From contig JAPLMO010000062.1 in assembly GCA_026386995.1 (NCBI GenBank), positions 1 through 36,941 on the forward strand: 36,941 nucleotides of DNA, read 5' to 3'. Each line of letters begins with the position of its first letter. Position 1 is the first letter of the stretch. Below, piece by piece: positions 24,551 to 31,038 of the stretch. The stretch comes from Planctomycetota bacterium. GTDB taxonomy: Bacteria; Planctomycetota; Phycisphaerae; FEN-1346. Made by a program: the position numbers and the translations under genes. The notes under the pieces were generated by a model that saw only the letters and a list, made by a program, of their open reading frames with translations, did not search any database and had not been told where the DNA came from.

Positions 24551-26199
24551 GTTACCTCCTGAGGCTCCTCGGCAAAGGCCTGTCCGGCGATGTCACGGGG
24601 TACCTGAGCAAGTTCCTGAAGCCCGGGTCGGACGCCACCGTGGAATCGCTTCAGCACGAGGTCCAGAAGCATCCGCAGCAGGCGGACCTTCACCTCGCGC
24701 TGGGCCTGAAGCAGATCGAGTTGGGCCGCCTGGCTGCTGCAAAGCAGGCCCTCGAAATCGCCCTTCGCCTGGACGGCCGGTTGGACGACGCGCGGGTGGC
24801 CTTGGCGGCGGTCGAGAGCGATCTTGGCAATGCGGCCGGCGGCGTGGCCATGCTGGAGGCGGTCGTGGCTCGCTCGGACCAGCCCGCAACGGTCCACTAC
24901 GTCATCGGCCAACTTCACGAGCGGCAGGGGGCGATGGAGAAGGCGGCCGGCAGTTACCGGTCGGCCCTCGCCGTCGATGTCGGCTGCGTGCCGGCCCGCC
25001 AACGGCTCGCGGCACTGGAACTGGTGGCCGGGAACCTCGACGCGGCCGCCCACCATTACGCGACGCTTAAAGCCCAGGAGCCCGGAGACTTCGAGACGCG
25101 CATGAACCTGGCCTCGCTGCATGCCCGCCGGGGCGACACACGCAGCGCCATCACCGAGTACCAGGACGCCCTCCTGATCGAGCCCGACAACTGGGAGGCC
25201 CACTGCCGCCTGGCCGATTGCCTCGAGAACGAGGGCCTGCCAGAAAGCGCGCTGGAGGAAGTGCTCGGGGCGATCGATGCCCACCCCGATTACCCGGACC
25301 TGCACTACCGGGCCGCGCGGCTGCTGGCGGTGACGGGCGACATCGAGTCGGCCGATTACCACGTGCAGCAGGCCCTGGCGATCAACCCGCGATATCTGGA
25401 CGCCCTCGTCCTGCGCGGGCGGCTGCTGGTCGAGTTGGGCCGGCCGCAGGAGGCCGTCCATTGCTACGAGCGCGCCGGCAAGGTCAACGACGGGTACCTG
25501 GAGGCCTACGCGGGGCTGGCGGTCGCGTATCGCCAGGCCGGCATGGAGCAGCAGGCCGACGAGGCGATCGACATGGCCACGCAGATCGCCCCAGGGTCGG
25601 CGCGGCTGTACCAGGAAATGTCGCGGCTGATGATGCGGCAGACGCTGTCGGCGGCGCTGGCGCAGGAACTGAAGGTGCCCGGTGCGGTCCTGGCGGCCGT
25701 CGTGGATGAACTCGACCCGGCCGAGGTGCTGGCCTCGGAATTGTGCGAGCACGGCCGCGCCGTCGCGGAGCATCCGGACTTTCCGGACTGCCGATACCGG
25801 TACGGCCTGCTCCTTAAGAGCGCGGGGCGCATCGAGGACGCGATCGAGCAATTCAAGGCGGCCGTGGCGATCAATCCGACCTACGTCAAGGCCCTGGTGA
25901 AACTGGGCCTTGCGGCGTGGGAGGCCGGACGCCTGGAAGACGCCACCAAGGCGCTGGAGAAGGCCGTTAACCTGAAGCCGGAATACGTGGACCTGCACTA
26001 CCGCCTGGGCCTGGTGTACGCCGACCAGGGCCTCTGGCCGCTGGCCGTCGGGCAGTATCGCAAGGCCCTGACGCACCAGCCGGATGCGGAAGGCATCGAG
26101 GCGAGCCTTGATCTGGCCCTGGAGAACATGGGCCTGGTAGGCGAAGGAGTATCGCCTTTCGCCCCCGCCGCCAGCGGCCCGGCGGAGGCCGAGGTGTAG
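24547..26199 (+). CDS. Large TPR-repeat protein
   Basis: This 550-residue protein consists almost wholly of TPR units, about a dozen, with typical W/L-G-Y-A-P spacing: LGRLAAAKQALEIALRLDGR, RSAITEYQDALLIEPDNWEA, QEAVHCYERAGKVNDGYLEA and EDATKALEKAVNLKPEYVDL. A middle part (about 370-430) is less regular. The first 30 residues (MSYLLRLLGKGLSGDVTGYL) are amphipathic, not a clear signal peptide. The ATG overlaps the upstream stop by 4 nt. Roles such as scaffold or secretion assembly are possible, but no catalytic motif is present. Confidence 0.87.
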   Translation: MSYLLRLLGKGLSGDVTGYLSKFLKPGSDATVESLQHEVQKHPQQADLHLALGLKQIELGRLAAAKQALEIALRLDGRLDDARVALAAVESDLGNAAGGVAMLEAVVARSDQPATVHYVIGQLHERQGAMEKAAGSYRSALAVDVGCVPARQRLAALELVAGNLDAAAHHYATLKAQEPGDFETRMNLASLHARRGDTRSAITEYQDALLIEPDNWEAHCRLADCLENEGLPESALEEVLGAIDAHPDYPDLHYRAARLLAVTGDIESADYHVQQALAINPRYLDALVLRGRLLVELGRPQEAVHCYERAGKVNDGYLEAYAGLAVAYRQAGMEQQADEAIDMATQIAPGSARLYQEMSRLMMRQTLSAALAQELKVPGAVLAAVVDELDPAEVLASELCEHGRAVAEHPDFPDCRYRYGLLLKSAGRIEDAIEQFKAAVAINPTYVKALVKLGLAAWEAGRLEDATKALEKAVNLKPEYVDLHYRLGLVYADQGLWPLAVGQYRKALTHQPDAEGIEASLDLALENMGLVGEGVSPFAPAASGPAEAEV

Positions 26200-26226
26200 C
26201 GGCCCGGCGATGGGACAACGCCAATC

Positions 26227-26290
26227 GGAAAACCTGGAAACTCCGGCAACTCTGGCAAAGAAAAACCCGGCTTGTGTCCCCAGGTTTTCC
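26227..26290. repeat. 11-bp inverted repeat before the small lipoprotein gene
   Basis: GGAAAACCTGG (26227-26237) and CCAGGTTTTCC (26280-26290) are perfect reverse complements with a 42-nt loop. It lies between the TPR stop and the ribosome site of the gene at 26306. It could be a leader structure; no T-run follows the right arm. Confidence 0.65.
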
Positions 26291-26305
26291 AAAGGAACGT
26301 GGCCC

Positions 26306-26479
26306 ATGTCCATGAATACGCCGATTGCAGCAGGGATACTCGTGCTGAGCACCATTATGGCGTCTTGTCAGCCTGCCGGCAGTGCCGCCACCAGTGGCAC
26401 CGCCGCGCATCAACTGGAAGCAACCGACCGCGTAGTACGACGGATCAATGAAGCGAAGTTGCCAACGCGCGAGTATTGA
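26306..26479 (+). CDS. Very small putative lipoprotein
   Basis: This is a 57-residue protein. A hydrophobic signal (PIAAGILVLSTIMASC) ends in a possible lipobox cysteine (Cys21, preceded by Met-Ala-Ser). The mature part is about 37 residues, rich in Ala, Ser and Thr, then charged: LEATDRVVRRINEAKLPTRE. AAAGGA lies 9 nt before the ATG. No family was recognised. Small size and a start hidden inside a longer frame make it easy to miss; the signal-like composition and ribosome site support it. Confidence 0.55.
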   Translation: MSMNTPIAAGILVLSTIMASCQPAGSAATSGTAAHQLEATDRVVRRINEAKLPTREY

Positions 26480-26751
26480 AGTGGTGACAGGGACTGACAC
26501 GGGTTCAAGCCTGGTAATGTACGGCACCCCATCCCGGCCCCAGCGGATTATCTGCTGCGTCACTGGAAGGCCAGAAAGATCGACCTCGAATCATGGATCA
26601 AGGAAGGCCGTCCAGGCGACTGAGCCCCGGGTCGCTACCGGGGTTTTCACTGGAAGAACTCGGCGGCCGGTTCCTGGCCCGCCGCTTGATTGCGGCCCAT
26701 CATAACCCGGCCCTGCCACACCCGTCAACGCATACCCGGCGGAAAAAGAAT

Positions 26752-26780
26752 TTGCATCGGCTGGTTTCGTGATGTATAGT
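26752..26780 (+). promoter_or_regulatory. Sigma-70 promoter upstream of the structured leader
   Basis: TTGCAT (26752-26757), a spacer of exactly 17 nt and TATAGT (26775-26780). Transcription would begin about 26787, at the first base of the stem TGCTGAGG. Confidence 0.75.
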
Positions 26781-26786
26781 TCTATC

Positions 26787-26913
26787 TGCTGAGGGCAGCC
26801 GGGCCGGGTCGCTAACGGGGGTTTGCGGCACAGCCCGTCCTCAGCAAAGACAATCCGAATTTGTAACGCTTGGGCGATTTCCGGGGAAGTGCCGGAGATC
26901 GCCCTTTTTCTTT
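26787..26913 (+). ncRNA. Structured leader RNA or small RNA ending in an intrinsic terminator
   Basis: A perfect 8-bp closing stem TGCTGAGG (26787-26794) / CCTCAGCA (26839-26846) encloses a GC-rich domain where GGGC (26801-26804) can pair with GCCC (26833-26836) and CGC with GCG. A single-stranded AAGACAATCCGAATTTG follows, then the terminator hairpin (26872-26904). The coding region starts 31 nt later with its own ribosome site. This layout fits either a riboswitch or attenuator controlling the secreted protein gene, or an independent small RNA of about 125 nt. It was not matched to a known riboswitch class. Confidence 0.6.
26872..26909 (+). terminator. Intrinsic terminator in the leader of the SUMF1/PEP-CTERM gene
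   Basis: GGGCGATTTCCGG (26872-26884) pairs with CCGGAGATCGCCC (26892-26904) over 13 bp, including one G-T pair, with a 7-nt loop. TTTTTCTTT follows. It is between a promoter and the ATG at 26945, so conditional read-through is implied if that promoter serves the gene. Confidence 0.85.
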
Positions 26914-26944
26914 GGGCACCAGCATGGCATGAAGGGGATTGGCG

Positions 26945-29023
26945 ATGATCAGCGTAAGAGGCGTGACGAGGGCGGCGGTTGTGGCGGTGGTGTGTGTGTT
27001 TCTGGTCTCGGCCGCCGCGGCGGCGGTCGACATCCAGACCGTCCCCGTGGGCATTCCGGGGAATATGGGTGAACTGTCGGGCAGCGGAGCCGGTGGCTAC
27101 GGCATAGACCGCATCTGCGGAGCGGTGGCCTACTCGTACAACATCGGCAAGTACGAGGTGACGGCCGGTCAGTACAAGGAGTTCCTCAACGCCGTGGCCA
27201 AGACCGACACCTACGGGCTGTACAACACGGACATGTCGAACACCGGCTACGGCAGCGGGATCACGCGGAGCGGTTCCTCGGGCAGTTACGACTACAGCGT
27301 GGACGCCAATTTCGTCAACCGGCCGGTGAACTACGTGAGTTTCTGGGACGCCTGCCGGTTCGCCAACTGGTTGCACAACGGTCAGGGCAACGGCAGCACC
27401 GAGACCGGCGCATACACCTTGACCAGCGACGGCATTGCGAACAACACGATTACCCGCAATGACGAATGGCAGTGGGCTGTGACCAGCGAGGATGAGTGGT
27501 ATAAGGCGGCGTACCATAAGAACGATGGCGTGACGGGCAACTACTGGGATTATCCCACGAGCAGCAACACGGCCCCAGGGCAGGGCATGGCCGACGCCTC
27601 CGGCAACAACGCCAACTACTACGGCACCCCGTATCCTATCGATTCCGGCAAGTACACCACGGTCGCCGGCGAGTTCGAGAACTCCGACAGCCCTTACGGC
27701 ACGTTCGACCAGGGCGGCAACGTGTGGGAGTGGAATGAGGCGATCATAAGCGGGTCCTATCGCGGCCTGCGGGGCGGGTCGTTCAGCAGCTACGACTACT
27801 ACCTGCACGCGGCGGGTCGGTACAGCTTCTTCAACCCGTCGTTCGAGGACGGCAATGTCGGGTTCCGTGTCACGACCATCGCCGCCACCGATCGCACGTG
27901 GCTGGCGGCGGCTACGACCAGTGACTGGATGACCGACGGCAACTGGACCCCCAGCGGCGTCCCCGTCCCCGGCAACGAGGTCGTGTTCGATGCCAAGGGG
28001 GCGAATATGCCCAACCTGGGGGCCGCTGGCTCGGCCAAGTCGATTGCGTTCAAGACCGGCGACTGGACGATCAGCCAGTCGGGCGGCAGCCAGACGCTGA
28101 CGGTCGCCACCGGTAACATCACGAGCATCGGCGGTGCGGGCACGACCAACACGATTCAGCCGCAGGTTCAGATCGGCGCCGGCGCCACGGCGGCCACGTT
28201 AGACATCAAGGGCGACGCGACGCACAACCTCGTTCTGACGGCCCCGCTCGACATCGGCAGCAAGACGCTCATTAAGAACGGCATCGGCACCCTGACCACG
28301 GCGGCCATCACGGCCGGCACGGTCAACGTTAACGCCGGCAGGCTCACAGTCAACTCGTCCATCAAGAACGCCAGCCTCATCTACATCGGCGCGGGCAGCA
28401 AACTGGCGACCAGCGCGACGGTCCGGTCGACCAACGTCACGGCGGCCCTCAACATTGAGGGCGGCAGTACGCCGACCGGTACGCTGGACCTGAACGACGG
28501 CCTGTTGGCGATCAACTACACCGGCGACAGCCCCATTGACACCGTGCGGGCGCAGATCGTGTCCGCATACAACGCGACGGGCGGCGGTGACTGGGGCGGC
28601 CCTGGCATCACCTCGGCGCTCCTGGCCGGCGGCTCGACCACCAACAGCATTGGTTACGCCTTTAACGGCGAATCGGCCGTGTGGTTCGACTCCGGCATCC
28701 CGTTCGGTGACACCACGGCTGTTGCCGCGAACGCGGTTCTTGTGCGGTACACGCTCATCGGCGACGTGAACCTCGACGGCATCGTAGACGACAGCGACAT
28801 CTCGATCCTATCGAACAATTACGGCTTTACCGATATCAGTTGGGCCGACGGCGACGTCTACGGTTACGATGGGATCGTCAGCGACGACGATGTCGGGCTT
28901 CAAGCCAACAATTACGGTATGATGGTCGGTCAGTTGACGGGCGGGATCAGCGCGGTTCCCGAGCCGGCCACGCTCTCGCTGCTGGCCTTGGGCGGCCTTC
29001 TGGCGCTCTGTCGCCGCCGGTAG
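26945..29023 (+). CDS. Secreted SUMF1-domain / beta-strand / dockerin-like / PEP-CTERM protein
   Basis: This 692-residue exported protein has a signal peptide (1-27, ending SAAAAA), then a SUMF1/formylglycine-generating-enzyme-like domain (about 64-311) with YNIGKYEVTAGQYKEFLNAV, RPVNYVSFWDACRFANWL, FDQGGNVWEWNEA and YRGLRGGSFSS. The copper-binding cysteine pair of true FGE is not evident, so it is probably non-catalytic, perhaps carbohydrate- or protein-binding. Residues about 316-600 are beta-rich (TWLAAATTSDWMTDGNW, AGAGATAATLDIKGDATHNL-like). A dockerin-like Ca-binding pair follows: GDVNLDGIVDDSDISILSNN and DGIVSDDDVGLQANNYG (606-657). The end, VPEPATLSLLALGG then CRRR, is a PEP-CTERM signal for exosortase. 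ATG 26945 follows AAGGGG. The beta region is duplicated in the gene at 31039. Confidence 0.88.
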   Translation: MISVRGVTRAAVVAVVCVFLVSAAAAAVDIQTVPVGIPGNMGELSGSGAGGYGIDRICGAVAYSYNIGKYEVTAGQYKEFLNAVAKTDTYGLYNTDMSNTGYGSGITRSGSSGSYDYSVDANFVNRPVNYVSFWDACRFANWLHNGQGNGSTETGAYTLTSDGIANNTITRNDEWQWAVTSEDEWYKAAYHKNDGVTGNYWDYPTSSNTAPGQGMADASGNNANYYGTPYPIDSGKYTTVAGEFENSDSPYGTFDQGGNVWEWNEAIISGSYRGLRGGSFSSYDYYLHAAGRYSFFNPSFEDGNVGFRVTTIAATDRTWLAAATTSDWMTDGNWTPSGVPVPGNEVVFDAKGANMPNLGAAGSAKSIAFKTGDWTISQSGGSQTLTVATGNITSIGGAGTTNTIQPQVQIGAGATAATLDIKGDATHNLVLTAPLDIGSKTLIKNGIGTLTTAAITAGTVNVNAGRLTVNSSIKNASLIYIGAGSKLATSATVRSTNVTAALNIEGGSTPTGTLDLNDGLLAINYTGDSPIDTVRAQIVSAYNATGGGDWGGPGITSALLAGGSTTNSIGYAFNGESAVWFDSGIPFGDTTAVAANAVLVRYTLIGDVNLDGIVDDSDISILSNNYGFTDISWADGDVYGYDGIVSDDDVGLQANNYGMMVGQLTGGISAVPEPATLSLLALGGLLALCRRR
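27896..28749 (+). repeat. Coding segment duplicated at 36022-36941
   Basis: The DNA from ACGTGGCTGGCGGCGGCTAC to the end of the beta domain closely matches the last 0.9 kb of the window. The right-hand 359 nt (28391-28749 against 36583-36941) align without a gap and with about 23 mismatches counted by eye. The left part is also similar; a middle segment is more diverged. Confidence 0.85.
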
Positions 29024-29056
29024 TTCACCGCGTTTCTGACGATCAGGCAGGCTTGC

Positions 29057-29085
29057 GGCCCTTGCGGTTCAACTCCGCAAGGGCC
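29057..29085 (+). terminator. Strong hairpin after the PEP-CTERM gene
   Basis: GGCCCTTGCGG (29057-29067) and CCGCAAGGGCC (29075-29085) form a perfect 11-bp stem with a 7-nt loop, 34 nt after the stop. Only TTG follows, so it may act as a weak or factor-assisted terminator or an RNA 3' end. Confidence 0.55.
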
Positions 29086-29235
29086 TTGCGTCCCGCGGAG
29101 GACGACGCGGGGGATAAACCCCCGCGCTACAATCTGAGAGCGGCCAACGCTTGAATTCTCGATCTCTGGACCCAAGTGGCGCTGCCGTGCTAGTGTAGTG
29201 CTTCACTCAGATGATATCTTATCCAGGGCGGCCGG

Positions 29236-29313
29236 GTGGCACGGCTGCGCTGTTTGCAGCCGTGCCACCGTTCGACGCAGAGCACGGCTGCAAACAACGC
29301 AGCCGTGGCACCC
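29236..29313. repeat. Family C bipartite palindrome, copy 3
   Basis: GTGGCACGGCTGCGC...GCAGCCGTGCCAC is followed by its inverted partner, GCACGGCTGC...GCAGCCGTGGCAC. The outer ends (GTGGCAC / GTGCCAC types) match those of family A, which links the two families. Confidence 0.8.
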
Positions 29314-29365
29314 GATACCATAATGTGCGATAATTCTGAAGCACTACCAGGAGGGTGGGCGCCTG

Positions 29366-30334
29366 ATGAGGACATTTCCCAAGCCGCGCGTGGTCGTCAG
29401 CAAGTGCCTGGAGTTCGCCCCGTGCCGCTACAACAGCGTGATGATCTCGGACGAGTGGGTCCGGCGCCTGAAGGGTCACGTGGACTTCCTGCCGGTCTGC
29501 CCGGAGATGGAGATCGGCCTGGGCTGCCCGCGCGAAGTGATCCGCATCGTGTCGGCCGCAAGGCAACGGCGCCTGGTCCAGCCCGCAACGGGCAGGGACC
29601 TGACGGAGGCGATGCAACGGTTCGCCGACACGTTTCCGGCGGGCGTGGGCGAGGTCGACGGGTTTATCCTGAAGAGCCGGTCCCCCTCATGCGGCATAAA
29701 GGACGTGAAGGTGTTCGCGGGCCCGGAGCACAAGACGCCGCAGGAGCGCGGCCGGGGGTTCTTCGGCGGCGCGGTGCTCGACCGATTTACGGACCTGCCT
29801 GTTGAAGACGAAGGCCGCCTCAGCAACTGCCGGCTGCGCGAGCACTTCTTCGCGCGGCTGTTTACGCTGGCCGCGTTTCGACGGGTGCGGGACGCGGGCC
29901 GGATGAAAGGCCTCGTCGCGTTCCAGGCGGCCAACAAGTGGCTTCTGATGGCCTGCCACCAGTCGGAACTGCGTATCATGGGCCGGATTGTGGCCAACCC
30001 CGCCGACCGTCCGCCGGCGGAGGTGCTGGCCGAATACGAGCCGCACCTGGCGCGGGCCATGGCGCGGCTGCCGCGCGCGAGCGGTGTCGTCAACGTCCTG
30101 ATGCACGCGCTGGGCTACGTTTCAGACAATCTCTCCGCAGAGGAGAAGGCGTTCTTCCTCGACGTGCTTGAGAAGTACCGCGGCGGAACCGCCCCCCTGA
30201 GCGCGGCCACGACGCTCCTTAATGCCTGGGGCATCCGATTCCATGCGACCTACCTGCTGGAGCAGACCTTCCTGGAGCCGTACCCGGAACCGCTCGTCTC
30301 GATCAGCGATTCAGGGAAGGGCCGCGAGGGGTAA
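29366..30334 (+). CDS. TudS (DUF523) plus YbgA (DUF1722) fusion protein
   Basis: This 322-residue cytoplasmic protein has two domains. The N-terminal DUF523/TudS domain (about 8-150) has cysteines set as in the iron-sulfur 2-thiouracil desulfurase family: Cys14 and Cys20 (SKCLEFAPCRYN), Cys45 and Cys54 (VCPEMEIGLGCPR) and Cys109 (KSRSPSCG). The C-terminal DUF1722/YbgA domain (about 185-305) includes FQAANKWLLMACHQ and NVLMHALGYVSDNLSAEEK. TudS enzymes remove sulfur from thiouracil through a [4Fe-4S] cluster; the YbgA domain has no firm function. The fusion itself is known in other bacteria. AGGAGGG lies 10 nt before the ATG. It stands alone, flanked by repeats. Confidence 0.9.
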   Translation: MRTFPKPRVVVSKCLEFAPCRYNSVMISDEWVRRLKGHVDFLPVCPEMEIGLGCPREVIRIVSAARQRRLVQPATGRDLTEAMQRFADTFPAGVGEVDGFILKSRSPSCGIKDVKVFAGPEHKTPQERGRGFFGGAVLDRFTDLPVEDEGRLSNCRLREHFFARLFTLAAFRRVRDAGRMKGLVAFQAANKWLLMACHQSELRIMGRIVANPADRPPAEVLAEYEPHLARAMARLPRASGVVNVLMHALGYVSDNLSAEEKAFFLDVLEKYRGGTAPLSAATTLLNAWGIRFHATYLLEQTFLEPYPEPLVSISDSGKGREG

Positions 30335-30437
30335 AAGCCTGGACCCGCTGCGGGTACGTGTTTATCGCCCGCGCCGCGGTGTGGCACGGTCGCCGTGGCG
30401 ACCGAGTCGAAGACTCGCCGGGCCGAGGTCGCCGGGC

Positions 30438-30474
30438 AAAGGGGACAGTCCCCTTTTCGCAAAGGCGCGAAAAG
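30438..30474. repeat. Overlapping palindromes
   Basis: AAAGGGGAC-A-GTCCCCTTT (30438-30456) overlaps CTTTTCGC-AAAGGC-GCGAAAAG (30453-30474). The shared bases mean only one can form at a time in RNA. No obvious gene depends on it. Confidence 0.7.
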
Positions 30475-30621
30475 GGTACAGCCCCCTTTGTCGCGGGGGC
30501 TTATAGCCTTTAGTAGCGAAATGTATCGCGTTCACTTTAGCATACCCTATCGGGACAGTGAGGATTCTCCGCCGACCCTTCCGGACGCCCGAAAATGCCG
30601 AGGGACATCTATGGAAGGACA

Positions 30622-30652
30622 GTGCGGAGTGCAGAATGCAGAATGCAGGGTG
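30622..30652. repeat. Short-period repeat GCAGAATGCAGAATGCAG
   Basis: GCAGAAT is repeated with a period of 7 after GTGCGGAGT. It is another member of the low-complexity intergenic tracts. Confidence 0.6.
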
Positions 30653-30789
30653 AAAAACTGAACAAAGGCCAGGAACTGCCTTGCGGCAATTCCGGGGGGC
30701 TGAAGTCTACGAGATGGGCAATCCGGGCAATTTGGGCGGGCCGGTCAGAAGGGCCGCTGTCGGAGCAACAAAAAACATTTCTTCGCGAT

Positions 30790-30818
30790 TTGCCTTCGCT
30801 CACAATGTGAGTTATACT
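30790..30818 (+). promoter_or_regulatory. Sigma-70 promoter with a palindrome in its spacer
   Basis: TTGCCT (30790-30795), a spacer of exactly 17 nt and TATACT (30813-30818). The spacer contains CTCACA-A-TGTGAG (30799-30811), a 13-bp palindrome placed as a repressor operator would be. It would drive the giant gene at 31039 through a leader of about 215 nt. Confidence 0.7.
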
Positions 30819-31038
30819 GCCCTGCGCCGTGCGCTCAGATCAAATCTCCTTCGGCCACCCCCAGGGGGTGGCGGTTCTGGGCGGTTGGATTTGGAGGCCT
30901 TGATGACAGTCAGGGCACCGACACATTTCTCTTTAAGTAGCGATAGGCGCACCCTGCGCGCTCGCAGGGGGGCGTTCAAACTATTTTCATGGAAAGAATG
31001 GAACCAGGGTCAGGTCTCGTCACGTCAAGGAGAGAATC

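Larger units (their letters stand above)
26480..26944. other. Non-coding stretch with promoter and structured leader
   Basis: The left part (26480-26750) holds no convincing gene, though it contains possible remnants of reading frames (HWKARKIDLESWIKEGRPG in one frame). It also has a CCCCGGGTCGCTACCGGGG hairpin-like sequence (about 26623-26642), which partly recurs as CCGGGTCGCTAACGGGGG in the leader at 26804-26821. The right part is a promoter, a structured RNA and a terminator. Confidence 0.6.
29024..29365. other. Intergenic region with hairpins and a family C palindrome
   Basis: It contains the hairpin at 29057-29085, a second one GCGGGGGATAAACCCCCGC (about 29108-29126) resembling the one near 20286, and the family C palindrome at 29236-29313. 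No gene was found. Confidence 0.55.
30335..31038. other. Long intergenic region with hairpins, a promoter and a leader
   Basis: Left to right it holds hairpins GGTCGCCGTGGCGACC (about 30388-30403), AAAGGGGAC-A-GTCCCCTTT (30438-30456) and CTTTTCGC...GCGAAAAG (30453-30474). A low-complexity tract with GCAGAATGCAGAATGCAGG (about 30630-30650) follows, then a promoter at 30790-30818 and a leader of about 215 nt with the stem GCCACCCCC/GGGGGTGGC (about 30855-30873). No convincing gene was found. Confidence 0.6.

Noticed and set aside
24253..26355. Minus-strand frame of 700 codons opposite the TPR genes
   Set aside because: Shadow frame; the TPR periodicity is on the plus strand and its starts have proper overlaps.
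26787..26870. Cyclic-di-GMP (GEMM) riboswitch
   Set aside because: A few words look alike (GCAAAG, GGGTCGCTA-CGGGG), but the conserved core and the arrangement of the two helices do not fit.
26591..27808. Minus-strand frame of 405 codons across the leader and SUMF1 domain
   Set aside because: It runs through the promoter and terminator and opposes a clear secreted protein; repetitive Val/Ala/Gly/Arg composition.
30395..30810. Short plus-strand frames in the 30335-31038 gap
   Set aside because: They cover palindromes and low-complexity tracts and lack ribosome sites.
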